DNA from: Adiantum capillus-veneris
Lineage: Eukaryota; Streptophyta; Polypodiopsida; Polypodiales; Pteridaceae
Reading direction: 5' to 3'
DNA length: 64,000 nt
Assembly (NCBI GenBank): GCA_014529385.2
Contig: CM043971.1
Location: forward strand, 57,228,709 to 57,292,708
Shown here: piece after piece, positions 1-10,326 of the stretch
How positions within the stretch are numbered: the first letter of the stretch is position 1
Layout of the letters: every line of letters begins with the position of its first letter
The notes under the pieces: generated by a model
What the model was told of the DNA's origin: nothing
Databases searched by the model: none
Seen by the model: the letters and a program-made list of their open reading frames with translations, nothing else
Program-made: the position numbers and the translations under genes

Positions 1-649
1 CTGAGACATGATACTCGTGTCTCCTCTTCCTACAATGAATTTAAAATACCATCCAAAGAAGGAATTGGATTCTTGTCCTTTAAAATAGTTACAATTTGAC
101 AAAACTCTGTAGGTAAGCTATTAAAGGAAACAACTATAAGGTCTTCATTTGGCATAGGGGCCTAACATAAATTAATTGAGTTTGGATGCTTTGTTAGCTA
201 AAGCTGCAATATCTGCATCATCATGCATGGTAAGAGAATATAACTCCATTTTTAGGCTCATTTTTTAGTATTTTGCTTTGGAAACAATAACTTTCTCTAA
301 TTCCATCCAAGCAACACTCGAGGATTTAATGTCATCCAAATAGTGAATAAACTTGTCTTCTAGAGAAGTTAAAATAATAACTAATACTTGCTCATCCTTT
401 CTTTGTTGCTTGTTGGCAGACAATACTCTGGTAATTACAGTCGATATGTCTGATTCATCCATTGAAAGAGGTTTCACGACACTCCATAAATTTCTCCACG
501 TAGCCTTTTACCTTTATTTGCCAAGTGTGGAAACCAGATCCATTGAGCTTGTTAACATTTGACACCATATTGAAGTCTTCAAGACTTCTAGTAAAATGAG
601 GGCTATTGTTGGTTATTGCATTGTATTTGTCTTCATCTTCGTGTTGCAC
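1..649 (-). pseudogene. Ty1/copia gag (UBN2-type) remnant
   Basis: Read on the minus strand, this is the capsid-like gag region of a Ty1/copia retrotransposon. The first part (about 649-455) has the typical N-terminal pattern of substrate-like motifs (LNGSGFHTWQIKVKGYVE), followed by a block at 477-265 (VAWMELEKVIVSKAKY, LTMHDDADIAALANKASKLN). A further block at about 170-1 reads NSLPTEFCQIVTILKD, which matches the end of the UBN2 domain. The blocks lie in different frames with stops between them, so the gene is decayed. It continues beyond the window start, so the pol region cannot be seen. A matching primer-binding site lies upstream at 1046-1057. The family assignment rests on these conserved blocks; the exact copia lineage is unknown. 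Confidence 0.7.
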
Positions 650-1045
650 ATGTAGCCCGAAAGACGAGGGTGTTGATATGTTATTAGAAGCTAAGAAATG
701 TTACCAAGAAAGAACCTTTCAATAATTTTGAGAAGCTATCAATCTGTAGTACAAAATCGTTTACCGGCTATCTTGCACTCTTGCACTAGTTACAAACATT
801 TTGAGATGCTTATTGGCTATTGGAGTACACTAGGCTTTTATCGAATTGATTTTATGCAGCAAAGTTGCCAGTGTTTTGATATGCCTCCAAAATTGCACGG
901 CATAGGCATTTAAGAATGCAATTGTTTCGGCTACCTTTTGCCTATGCCGCTTGTGTAGGCATCCGACATACATGCCTAAACTTGCCAATGACAGCCATGT
1001 CCTGCAACGGTCACCTAGCAAAACACCTAGGATTTGACAGCACCG

Positions 1046-1057
1046 GCTTTGATACCA
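1046..1057 (-). other. Primer-binding site of the copia remnant
   Basis: On the minus strand this reads TGGTATCAAAGC, one base away from the standard site that pairs with the 3' end of initiator-Met tRNA. It sits between the gag remnant and a TG dinucleotide that starts the presumed LTR two bases further on. Confidence 0.75.
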
Positions 1058-1059
1058 CG

Positions 1060-1124
1060 TGTAGGGTGCAACAATTAGGGTGGGTGACGACAAGGAGCCA
1101 TGTCAGTATGCTGAGCGAGTGTGT

Positions 1125-1126
<2 letters not shown>
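1060..1126 (-). repeat. Partial 5' LTR of the copia remnant
   Basis: The sequence begins TGTAGGGTGCAAC on the plus strand, directly beyond the primer-binding site, as expected for the inner end of a minus-strand 5' LTR. It runs into the (AG)n tract at 1127, where the LINE begins. Its other part may resume after 5813, on the far side of the LINE. Confidence 0.55.

Positions 1127-1199
<73 letters not shown>
1127..1199. repeat. (AG)n microsatellite
   Basis: An uninterrupted AG tract of 73 bases. It borders the 3' end of the minus-strand LINE and probably formed part of the copia LTR before the LINE inserted. Confidence 0.97.
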
Positions 1200-1203
<4 letters not shown>

Positions 1204-1231
1204 ATTATCGTCCTCGGAGGTCAAATATGAC

Positions 1232-3538
1232 CTATGGGACGAAAGTTACATGTGATGTAGTATGTGTATGGCTGATGAGTGACTCTCGATGCTCCAAAAT
1301 TGTAGTGATGAGAGTCGCAATGGAGAGCCCACACTTTGGCTGGGAGAGGAAAGTGTGTAGGTCTAAGTTATGGCTGAAAATGTGAGAGAAGCAACTTCGG
1401 ATGTGATCAAAAGCTGAGCACTCTAGTAGTGTGTGGTACTCAGACTCTCGAACTTGCAGTGAGCATAATGTGCACAATCGATTTGACTCTTCTCCATTGC
1501 CCCAACGCCCTATCTCGCATCGAAGGAAATGGGAGCTAAGCCGAATTGCTGCGATAGTGCGTATCGCAGACAAGGGAATAGGCTCAAGCATGTAAGTGTG
1601 AGTACGGTTTCCTCTCTCAGCGAAGAACATGGTTTTGTAGTTGGGGGCAATATAGGTGGTGTAATGTATGAAGCGTGACCCACCGGATTTCTCCCAAGCC
1701 GTAATACATTGGCGTTGTAGAAAAGCTTCATTCACTTGAGAGTCAATTGAAGCATCATGTAGCAAGTGTAATGCATCCCATCTCCCAAACCACTTCTTTA
1801 TGTCTTGCATCCATCCCGTGCTATAGATCTTGCTTTTATGCGTCTTTTGAACTTTTTTGCTTGCTTCCCATGCAATTGTAGGAAGTCGATGTGAGGGGTT
1901 TTGACGCATCTTTATCATGTACTCCACAACCCTTTCCATGCCCATAACCTCAATTGGAAGAGATCCCGACTCAAGAAGTAGGAGCATATATGGTGTTTGT
2001 GTCTTAACTTGGAGAAAGTTTGTAAGAAAATGCTTTTGGACATTCTCAAACTCTTTCCAAGTAGACTTTGAGATGCTCCCGCCCCACACTTCAACTCCAT
2101 AAAGAAGAACCGGTGTCACCAATGCATCAAAAAGATACTTCTTGAGAACCCAACACTTGATGTTTCCCGCATTACACATGTTCTCAAATGCATAATATGC
2201 TCTCTTTCCCGCTTCCAAACGACGCATAGCACATTCATGCCACTTGTGATTGGATGGAACCTCAAGGCCAAGGTACTTAAAGCTCTCAACAACTTCAAGT
2301 GTCTCGTTGTTGTACACAATGCATGGCTTCTCCTTATGGTTGGTTTTCACAAGCATAACCTTTGTTTTGGATTCATTTACAATCAGCCCACTATGCAAGC
2401 AAAAGTTCTCAAGGACAACCATAAGCTTTTGTGCATCTTCTAAAGTGTGTGCTAGAAGCACTACATCATCCGCATACAACAAAAGCATGATTACCGCATT
2501 GCAAATAGTGACCTCTTCAATGCCTTCTTCTTGCATAAAGTCAAGTACCATTTGTTCCAATTGATCGATGCATAGACCAAATAGAGTTGGTGACAATGGA
2601 CATCCTTGTTTAACCCCAATAGTGCTTACAAAAATTTCTGAAATTTCTCTTCCCATGCGCAATTGACAAATCACCTTCTCATAGATTCGAGAAACCGCAA
2701 GCATAAACTCACTTGGCACTTGGAGTTCTTCCATCCTTCTCCACAAATTGTTACGTGGAATCATATCAAAGGCTTTCTTAAAGTCCACAAAACAACAATA
2801 CAATCGCTTGCCTTTCAACCGACTTTCCTCCATGAGAACACGAAGAGTGACAAGATGATCAATGGTGCTATGGCATCGACGAAAACCCGCTTGTCCCTTT
2901 GCACTCTTGTCATTCTCTTCAGCCCAATCACTCAATTTCATCTCCATTATGCACCCAAACAACTTTGCCATAAGAGACCCAATCATTATAGTCCGGTAGT
3001 TACTTACATTCTTTACATCCCCTCCTTTATGCAAAGGCTTAACCCAATTAGTACTCCAATCATAAGGCATACCATGTTGAAGTGCAAGGTTGAACATATC
3101 ACACATCCACTCATGGGTAAAATCTCCCGTCCATTTGATCATCTCCGGCTTGATACCTTGAAGATCTCCCGCTTTGCGAGTGGCCAACTTTTCAAGCCCA
3201 CCGCATACATCCTCAATAGTAAAAAAAGACGGCATACATGGGAGTGAACCATAAAATGGCATTTTTTTAGTATTCTCTTGCTCATATAATTGCCTACAAT
3301 GTGTGTACATATCCACTAGACTCAAGTTACCAAAATTCTCAACCCGCTTGCCTCTCAAGTTTCTCCAAAATCTTCCACATGCATGTGCCTTTTCTTGGAC
3401 TTGAAATTCTTGTTGCTTTACTTCCCATCTTCTTCTCTTCTTTTGAATCAATGCCTTGTATGTACGCAAATGACTTTGATAGTTGTCTTTGTCCATAGTT
3501 GCATCAAGCTTATCAAGGACTTTCGAGCATCTTGACAT
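1232..3538 (-). CDS. LINE ORF2, reverse transcriptase part
   Basis: A 768-residue open frame with the non-LTR reverse transcriptase. Motifs in order are GDLQGIKPEMIKW, NYRTIMIGSLMAKLF, GFRRCHSTIDHLVTLR, CFVDFKKAFDMIPR (the first catalytic Asp), GVKQGCPLSPTLFGL and YADDVVLLAHT (the catalytic Asp pair), followed by the thumb. The C-terminal end carries CTLCSLQVRESEYHTLLEC, a Cys/His motif typical of L1 ORF2. No RNase H domain is seen. The start given is only the first Met in this frame; the true start is at the endonuclease, with a frameshift between. The frame ends just before the (AG)n tract. All active-site residues are present, but without the upstream endonuclease in frame it is unlikely to act. 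Confidence 0.9.
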   Translation of the reverse strand: MSRCSKVLDKLDATMDKDNYQSHLRTYKALIQKKRRRWEVKQQEFQVQEKAHACGRFWRNLRGKRVENFGNLSLVDMYTHCRQLYEQENTKKMPFYGSLPCMPSFFTIEDVCGGLEKLATRKAGDLQGIKPEMIKWTGDFTHEWMCDMFNLALQHGMPYDWSTNWVKPLHKGGDVKNVSNYRTIMIGSLMAKLFGCIMEMKLSDWAEENDKSAKGQAGFRRCHSTIDHLVTLRVLMEESRLKGKRLYCCFVDFKKAFDMIPRNNLWRRMEELQVPSEFMLAVSRIYEKVICQLRMGREISEIFVSTIGVKQGCPLSPTLFGLCIDQLEQMVLDFMQEEGIEEVTICNAVIMLLLYADDVVLLAHTLEDAQKLMVVLENFCLHSGLIVNESKTKVMLVKTNHKEKPCIVYNNETLEVVESFKYLGLEVPSNHKWHECAMRRLEAGKRAYYAFENMCNAGNIKCWVLKKYLFDALVTPVLLYGVEVWGGSISKSTWKEFENVQKHFLTNFLQVKTQTPYMLLLLESGSLPIEVMGMERVVEYMIKMRQNPSHRLPTIAWEASKKVQKTHKSKIYSTGWMQDIKKWFGRWDALHLLHDASIDSQVNEAFLQRQCITAWEKSGGSRFIHYTTYIAPNYKTMFFAERGNRTHTYMLEPIPLSAIRTIAAIRLSSHFLRCEIGRWGNGEESNRLCTLCSLQVRESEYHTLLECSAFDHIRSCFSHIFSHNLDLHTFLSQPKCGLSIATLITTILEHRESLISHTHTTSHVTFVP

Positions 3539-3660
3539 TCTTTATCAAACCACCTTTTGCGTGATCTATCTTTGTTGATACCATGGAGATGCTTTATGAC
3601 AAAGCATTCTTCCACACAAGAACAGATAGCTTTCTTGAAAGCTTCCCATTTAGTTTCCAA
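3448..3660 (-). pseudogene. LINE ORF2 linker segment
   Basis: Seventy residues in the same frame as the endonuclease, directly after its premature TAG (KWEAFKKAICSCVEECF, RKRWFDKECQDARK). This matches the linker between endonuclease and reverse transcriptase in plant LINEs, where the WFD.EC pattern is common. Its last part overlaps the start of the reverse-transcriptase frame, and the frame changes at about 3500-3540. Confidence 0.75.
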
Positions 3661-3678
3661 TGGTGCATCACATTGAAG

Positions 3679-4623
3679 CTATGTCATCCATAATTTTTGC
3701 TCAACCATTTCAATGTACATTGGTGCCCGTTTGAAATCCATACATAGTGATAACTTCTCTTTCCTTTGGCTGAGATTATCATGCTTAGTTGCTTCTCCAC
3801 ATGAGAGGTCAATACATAAGGTGCGATGGTCGGATTCCGGGGTCCATTGACCAAACATAAAACTCTTTATGCGATACATGATGGCTTCAGAGAGTAGCAC
3901 ATAGTCAATCACACTATCCCCATTATGTCTCCTACATGTAAATCCATTGGTTCCACTCCACAAAGATACACCATTGGCAATGAGCATATCCGTGCTATTA
4001 CACATGTGTAAAAGTAACTTTCCATAGTGATCCGGCTCTTTCTCATCCATTGAAGTACGATCATACAAGTGAACTTCCTCCAACTCCCTTAAAATGTAGG
4101 GCATATCAAATTGTTGAGTATCATGTTGCAATGTTTTTGTGCGAGCATTCATATCCCCAAATACAATAACATCACCTTCACCTTTGAAATAAGCAATGTC
4201 CTCTTCCAAATCAGAAAATGGTTGATCTCTATCCATGCAATCATAAAAGGGAGAATCATGATGAGGAATGTAGCAACCGGCTACAAAAATGGGTGCTCTT
4301 TTTGGTGTCATAATTTTCAGCCATACATAACGTTTGTACTTGTCATCTTTCACAATTGATACAAAATCTTCCAATCCTTTCTTAACCATACATGCTAACC
4401 CTCCTTGTCCTCTTCGTTGCTTGAGATTCTTTGACCACATCAATGAATGTACATTGTAATCCTCCAAGCCGTTAATCCTTTGTGTATCATGCTCCCAAGT
4501 TTCAACAAGAAGTACAACATCGGCTTTGCTTGTTAGTTCATCAATGCCAACCCTCGCATTCCATGGGTATCCATTACAATTCCAAAAGCATATTTTCAAT
4601 TGTAACTCGATCTCATAGGTCAC
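3679..4623 (-). CDS. LINE ORF2, endonuclease part (APE-like)
   Basis: The N-terminal 314 residues of ORF2 form an exonuclease-endonuclease-phosphatase domain that nicks target DNA to prime reverse transcription. Visible motifs, in order, are FWNCNG near the start (metal-binding Asn), VETW (catalytic Glu), FGDMNAR (catalytic Asp/Asn), GFTCRR, SVIDYVL (Asp) and ESDHRTL (the C-terminal Ser-Asp-His triad). All catalytic positions look present. The frame is ended by TAG at 3679-3681; the next ATG-initiated segment (3660-3448) is in the same frame and continues the linker, so this is one nonsense change rather than a natural end. A frameshift further on then separates it from the reverse transcriptase. 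Confidence 0.88.
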   Translation of the reverse strand: MTYEIELQLKICFWNCNGYPWNARVGIDELTSKADVVLLVETWEHDTQRINGLEDYNVHSLMWSKNLKQRRGQGGLACMVKKGLEDFVSIVKDDKYKRYVWLKIMTPKRAPIFVAGCYIPHHDSPFYDCMDRDQPFSDLEEDIAYFKGEGDVIVFGDMNARTKTLQHDTQQFDMPYILRELEEVHLYDRTSMDEKEPDHYGKLLLHMCNSTDMLIANGVSLWSGTNGFTCRRHNGDSVIDYVLLSEAIMYRIKSFMFGQWTPESDHRTLCIDLSCGEATKHDNLSQRKEKLSLCMDFKRAPMYIEMVEQKLWMT

Positions 4624-4638
4624 GCATCCCTATTTGCT

Positions 4639-5580
4639 TTAGAGACTTGCCTCCTCCTTGGGCACATTTTCTTCATGAGAGATCTCCTTGTTTTTATTAT
4701 TCTTTTCCTCATATGCCTTGCGACGCATATTTTGTTGCTTAATAGTGCGATCTTCACATACAAAACATTTTGTATCCCTCAAATAGATCCAACTATTATC
4801 AAGGATAATCTTTCGCTTGGTCTCATCCGGCATGGTGCATACGATTGGTCGTTCTCCCGAGCGAGGAGCTCCTTGCTTCCCCACTCTATGTGCTCCATAA
4901 ACCATAACTCCGGACATGCCAAAGTGGGTTTTGAAGAAATCTTCAATAACAATGGCAAGAGAAGGAGGTGTCTCTAACTTCTCTTCGGGAATTCCATGAA
5001 TAACAATGTTCTTGGAACGTCGCTCCCGTTCCTTCAACTCCTCCACATCCACATTCTCAACATTCTTTGTTTGAACCATAGCTTGCATGAGTGAGGAATT
5101 AGAAACCACATTGCTACCACATACATCAGCCCAAGATTTGTTTGTGCATACATTTTTCATGTCGCATACATCCCGGCTCATAGTGTCAAATTTCTCCTCT
5201 TTCAATACATGGTCATGCTCTACTTTGCTCATCCGCTCCTTCAAAGCATTCAAGTCCACAAGAGAGCGTTTACATTCCTTGACTTCCTCTTCAAGTTGCA
5301 TCAAACGTGTTGTTTGCATCTCAAGTGTCCTCTTGAGATTCTCATTATCAACCACAAGTACCCTTAGTGTGCCATTCTCCATTGCAAGTGCTCGTAAGTC
5401 TTCGCCTTGTTTGTTTACGGTCTCTTGCAATGATACCAAGTACGCCATGATCATGGTTTCCGATGTCGTTGGTTGGGTGGTTGTGTTGCTATCTCCATAC
5501 TTAGGAGATTTTGGATCATTTTCCACAATGGTTGTGGACCTTGTTGAAGAAGAAGAACCCTTGCGAGTGCCGGAAGACAT
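4639..5580 (-). CDS. LINE ORF1 protein (L1 ORF1p-like RNA-binding protein)
   Basis: An open 313-residue protein starting at the ATG nearest the element's 5' end. Residues 1-40 are Ser/Thr-rich and low in complexity. Residues about 45-150 carry heptad-like Leu, Met and Glu spacing expected of a coiled coil that trimerises L1 ORF1p. A conserved block follows (RRSKNIVIHGIPEE, then IEDFFKTHFG, YGAHRVGK, RPIVCTMPDETKRKIIL), the RRM-like and C-terminal domain of the transposase-22/L1 ORF1 family. The family binds element RNA and packages it into ribonucleoprotein particles. The tail is Lys/Glu-rich. The ORF ends 15 bases before the endonuclease ORF. It is the only intact reading frame of this LINE. 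Confidence 0.82.
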   Translation of the reverse strand: MSSGTRKGSSSSTRSTTIVENDPKSPKYGDSNTTTQPTTSETMIMAYLVSLQETVNKQGEDLRALAMENGTLRVLVVDNENLKRTLEMQTTRLMQLEEEVKECKRSLVDLNALKERMSKVEHDHVLKEEKFDTMSRDVCDMKNVCTNKSWADVCGSNVVSNSSLMQAMVQTKNVENVDVEELKERERRSKNIVIHGIPEEKLETPPSLAIVIEDFFKTHFGMSGVMVYGAHRVGKQGAPRSGERPIVCTMPDETKRKIILDNSWIYLRDTKCFVCEDRTIKQQNMRRKAYEEKNNKNKEISHEENVPKEEASL

Positions 5581-5764
5581 TGTATGTAAAATAGGAGATG
5601 AGAATCAATTTTGTTGAACCTGTTCACTTCGGAAATGCTGCTACAGAAACGCCTTCCATAACTTTGAAAATTTATGTCTTTACATCAATGCGTAGAGGAC
5701 TTCGTGCTCTTTGATTGAGGCTATAGATCACCCAAATCGGAGTTCGGATGAAGAAGTTATGATC

Positions 5765-5767
<3 letters not shown>

Positions 5768-5812
<45 letters not shown>
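5768..5812. repeat. (AG)n microsatellite
   Basis: A pure AG tract that borders the 5' end of the minus-strand LINE. It mirrors the tract at 1127-1199 on the other side. Confidence 0.97.
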
Positions 5813-5815
<3 letters not shown>

Positions 5816-8268
5816 CAGCCTATGAGAGAGACTTCAATTGTGAGAGGAAAAACAATGCTTGTATTAACTAATTTAAAATCCTTTTACATATATAAGGTGA
5901 AACTTGCTATGCAAAGTCCATGTACACTGGAGTATTTATCTACCAATAAAGGTGTTTCCCACGTGCCAGTTACCAGGGCTTGGAAACCCAATAGTGCATA
6001 TTTAAAATAATGCAAAAAGACCACTTAGGGGATGTAGAGAGCATAAAGTATGGCAAGTGCTTGAGTTAAAAGAGAGGCTAAATTTTACATTTCAAAATTA
6101 TTGCGATCTTTGTCAATATGTGATTGTTGATCAACGTATTATTTCATGAAAATGCAAGCTTAATTTATGCAAGCTCTAAAATCTCACATGTTTGGCATAC
6201 AAACATGGAATTTATGAGACTCATACACATGTTATAATTATGCATCTTAGATTTATGATAAGATGTCATGTAAAGAGTTATCTTTTCATGTGGTTCAAAA
6301 ACTTGTGAAAAGTCTACCTATGGAAGGGAAACGTGTATTCTTTGATATGTATTTCACTTATTTAAAGCTCTTAGAGAATTAGCATAATGAACTTCAAGGT
6401 GGTACAAGGACCTATATATGTAACAAGAAGTATTTACCAAGTAAAGATAAATTGCATCTGGGAAGCAAGCTTGTGGTGCTTTGCACTTTGCATATTGTAG
6501 AGGGCAAGGTCTTCTTGCATGCTTTGGATGGATAAGAAATAAATTTTATTTGCTTCTAATTGCTTTGGTATTCATAAAGGTGAAGTGAAACACATGGTTG
6601 AGGATGGTCTGAAGATGCTTGCATCTTGTCCATATGTGGTAGTTAGATTCCATAAATCCAAAGCCAGATGAGCTGTATTTGGTAGCATGGTTCTGTGATC
6701 ATGATTAGAGTTTGCAAACCATTGCGTGGGTGGAAGTGGTTTGGCATGCATGCTTTTGGGGTCCTATGGATTCTGTGCTTACAATTGTTGGATTATGTGT
6801 GCAAGAGGCTTGTGGTTAAGGATGTGTACAATGGACACTATCTAATGTGATTTAATTTATTCCATATGTGTGCCAAGATGTGTGCAAGAGACCTGTGGTC
6901 AAGGATGTGTACAATAGACAAGTTTAACAAGTAGGTATTGTGGTGTGTGTAGCTACCAAAAGAAGAATCTCATGTTAGAGATTAATTAGGAGGAAGGATG
7001 TAAGCCTTCATGCACTAAATGGGGTTATGGAAAGTGCAAGAAAACCATGGGACATCTAAAATTTAGGTGGATGTGCGGCAGTTGGTATATGGCTTTGTTT
7101 CTTTTACTATTTATTATCTGTAGCTCTTCACCATTTATGCATGCTCTTTATGACCTTTTTTTACATGGTTTCTTTATGGTTTGTAAGGCACATTTATTTC
7201 AATTTTTTAGAACTTATGATTATTTATTGCATGTTTATAGCACTTATGATTTATGATAGGCCTTTTGGTCTTTGGTTGTTGGTACTTATGGTTTATGGTT
7301 GGCCTTTATGTGTGGCAGGTTTATGGAGAATTTAAGTTTGCAAGTTTATTGTTTGTGGTTGTAGAAGGTAGTTTTTTATGACTAACTTGTTTGTGGTAGG
7401 TGGTTCTAGGTAATCGTTTGTGGTTTATGGCTGCAAGCAATGTTGATTTTTGTTTATAGAAAATGAATTGCAAGTTTATGGTTTATGGGATTATGATTGA
7501 TGTTGTTCGGGTCTTCATGGTTTATTGCTATCTTTTCTTTATTTATGGTTGCAGGCAATGTTGATATTTATTTTTGGTTTGTGGTTACAATCAGTGGTTT
7601 ATTTCCACCTTTATTTTTTGCATTATGGCAGCGATTGGCTTTTACTCTTTTTGGATTTTTGTAGTGGTGGGTATGGTCTCTTTTTGGGTTTGTGTAGTGG
7701 TCATAGTGATGGTAGTGGCGGAGTGTATGGAAGCTTTTTGTAGGTAATGTTTTTTAATTGCCTTCTGTTTGTTATTTATGTTAAGAGTATGTCAATTGTC
7801 AAGTTTATGGCTATCAAGTGTATGCCAATTTTCAAGTTCATGGTTGTTAAGTGTTTATGGTTGGTGGATGCCTGTCAAATGTATGTTGATTCTTGGTAAT
7901 TTTGGTTTATGAGTAGCGTGTTTTGTTTATGTTGGAAGTGCATGCTGATTTTCAAGTCATTAGAGCCAAAATGGACCCAGAAATGGTCGTGTAAGGAATT
8001 GATTAATTTTCTAATTAGTGGAGTTTTGACATTCAAAATGGCTCCAAACTTAGCCATTTTGAGTTCAATTGAGGCTATTAAATGGGTACCCAATCCATTT
8101 AAACCATATCTAGGTACATATCTTCACGTACAAAGAAAATATCAAGTTCATTGATTTTCCTCTTGGTTCACCTCAAAGTTTGTGTGTATTCAATCACCTT
8201 GGCAAAAAATGGACTTTTTCAACTTTCAAACAACCACTTTATATCCTTTCACTTTCTCATAGGCCATG

Positions 8269-8272
<4 letters not shown>
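5813..8272. other. Gene-free stretch; possible LTR remnant, low-complexity DNA
   Basis: No convincing gene. The first ~200 bases (GAGAGAGACTTCAGCC, then ACAATGCTTGTATTAAC and ACATATATAAGG) resemble the promoter half of a copia LTR and may be the rest of the LTR that starts at 1060, split by the LINE. From about 7050 to 7900 the sequence is dominated by loose repeats of TTTATGG and TTTGTGG on the plus strand, with short reading frames that follow from base composition only. Confidence 0.5.
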
Positions 8273-8335
<63 letters not shown>

Positions 8336-8341
8336 GGTGTG

Positions 8342-8373
<32 letters not shown>
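8273..8373. repeat. Compound (CT)n-(GT)n microsatellite
   Basis: A (CT)n tract to 8333, a short CAGGTGTGCAT spacer, then (GT)n to 8373. Confidence 0.97.
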
Positions 8374-8376
<3 letters not shown>

Positions 8377-9048
8377 CCTTCATCGTCTCTTCCTCAAAGA
8401 TTTCTCCATGCTAGAAGCCTTAACATTTCTACTTTGGCATTTATATTCAAAGATCCATTAAACTTGTCCAAAGAAGCTCTTATACACTCCAATTTATATT
8501 CATTGGAATTCAATTCAACATATGTAGTCGTAAGTTTCATATGAATATTAAGCTCGAGGAAGAGTACATGATCATGAGATGTCTTAGAGATGCAAATGAA
8601 GTCAAAGGACTCCAAATCAAGGGAAATAAAACTTTTACTTTTGTGAATAGATGTAGCTTGTATCGGGTAGACCTAAGAAATGGAAGGAATCCACCCCTCA
8701 TGATTTGGTTATTTTTGTTGGAGATGGGGTGAGCACTTTATTAGAGTACTAGTCTAGGCTATATCTACCACACATTTACCATGGACATGTTGTTGTTATC
8801 TTCAAAATAAACTACCTATACATCAAACACATATTATAGAGCATGCTTAGCAAAATAAAATCTAGCACATTTGAACGGAAAATTACAACTTTGTAAAGAA
8901 AGATCAGTAGGATTGAGAGCAAGAGTGAAACAATGTTAGCTCAAATTGCATATTTGGAGTAGCACAAAGTGTATTCAGATCTTGAGGCATGTAATCCAAC
9001 ATCATATCTTTCTTGTGGACGTAACCCACATTGGGTGAACCATGTATA

Positions 9049-9052
<4 letters not shown>

Positions 9053-9108
<56 letters not shown>
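9053..9108. repeat. (TC)n microsatellite
   Basis: A pure TC tract about 75 bases upstream of a copia primer-binding site. It probably belongs to the end of that element's LTR. Confidence 0.97.
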
Positions 9109-9110
<2 letters not shown>

Positions 9111-9183
9111 GTGTGAAAATTATCTCTCTCCATTAAGTAAGCTACTCATTCATCTACTTAGCTACGTCCTATTTCCTAACAAC

Positions 9184-9195
9184 TGGTATCAGAGC
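9184..9195 (+). other. Copia primer-binding site
   Basis: TGGTATCAGAGC, the exact site complementary to the 3' end of initiator-Met tRNA. It follows the likely LTR end (TTCCTAACA) by two bases and precedes the gag fragment. Confidence 0.85.
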
Positions 9196-9255
9196 AAGGT
9201 TTGCTTGTAGCTAAAGTATCTCAAGGAAAGGATTCATTGAATTGAGTGGGAGTAA

Positions 9256-9828
9256 TGGTAGAGGAAGGGAAGCTCAAGGTCGATAAGTTCAATAGCAAGA
9301 ACTATCAACATTGGAAGATGCATATTCAAGACTATCTCTACTAGAAGGACATTTATTTGCTACTAGACGGTCTTGCAAAGAATCCCGCAACAATGGCAAG
9401 ATGAAGCATGGATTGTCGTTGACCAAAAGGCATTAGGAACAATCCGGCTAAGCTTGGCGTCAACAATGGCCTTCAATGTCTCGGAGATGAAGAGTGCGGA
9501 GGACTTGATGAAGTCACTTGACGGTCTCTACGAGAAACCATCGTCAACCAATAAGGTATTTCTCATGAAGCACTTGTTCAATCTAAAGATGGTAGAGAAT
9601 GGTTCAGTTGCAGAACACCTAAAATAACTTTAACACCAATGTAAGTCAGCCTGATCGATGAAAATCAATTTCAATGATAAAGTGCGAGCTCTCCTTATAC
9701 TATCATCTCTACCAGATAGTTGGGATAGCCTTGTGATGGTTGTAAGTAGCTCTATGCCAGGCGTCATCATTCTTGTTGTGGACCTTATTAAGGAGTATGT
9801 ATACATGCAAGTGTCTATGGCCAAATAA
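9256..9828 (+). pseudogene. Ty1/copia gag fragment
   Basis: A decayed copia gag on the plus strand, starting about 60 bases after a good primer-binding site. The start reads MVEEGKLKVDKFNSKNYQHWKMHIQDY, the usual UBN2-type opening, followed by an in-frame stop and a second frame at 9373-9627 (AWIVVDQKALGTIRLSLA, NKVFLMKHLFNLKMVENG). A third block at about 9690-9830 resembles the LL..LP.SW segment. Nothing of protease, integrase or reverse transcriptase follows: the sequence passes into microsatellites at 9874. The element is truncated after gag. Confidence 0.75.
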
Positions 9829-9868
9829 TCAACTTATTTTAACTTATGAGCTGATCTAAGATAGAGGG

Positions 9869-9873
<5 letters not shown>

Positions 9874-9904
<31 letters not shown>

Positions 9905-10135
9905 ATCATGCTTGAGAGAGAGGAAGACAGAGCTCTCCATTGAGGAAGAGAGGATGAGAGCGAGAGGTGTGTATGTATGTGTGTGAGCAAGTGCGTGTAA
10001 GTGTGTGTGAGAGGGAGAAGAAGAGAGTGAGAACTTCAATTTTACAGAGAGAGTGAGAGAGAGACTTACTACCATGGAGAGCTTAAGGAAGGTCATGAGA
10101 TTAAGAGGGAAGACAATCTATGTGTGTATATACTC

Positions 10136-10193
<58 letters not shown>

Positions 10194-10255
10194 TGACTTG
10201 GTGAGAGATGAAAAGCGCTATGAGGGGGAGAGAGAGAGAGCGTGTGACATGTGTG

Positions 10256-10326
<71 letters not shown>

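Larger units (their letters stand above)
1200..5767 (-). mobile_element. L1-type LINE retrotransposon, decayed
   Basis: A non-LTR retrotransposon read right to left. It has a short leader (about 5767-5581), ORF1 (5580-4639), then an ORF2 split into an apurinic-type endonuclease (4623-3679), a linker and a reverse transcriptase (3538-1232) with a C-terminal cysteine motif. This ORF1-EN-RT-Cys order defines the L1 group. No poly(A) tail is seen: the 3' end on the minus strand runs straight into (TC)n, and another (TC)n lies at the 5' end. ORF2 is broken by an in-frame TAG at 3679-3681 and by a frameshift near 3500-3540. ORF1 is intact. Relatively few breaks in 4.5 kb suggest moderate age. Confidence 0.9.

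Noticed and set aside
7050-7900. TTTATGG words as degenerate plant telomere repeat (TTTAGGG)
   Set aside because: The words are not in tandem register and no true TTTAGGG run is present.
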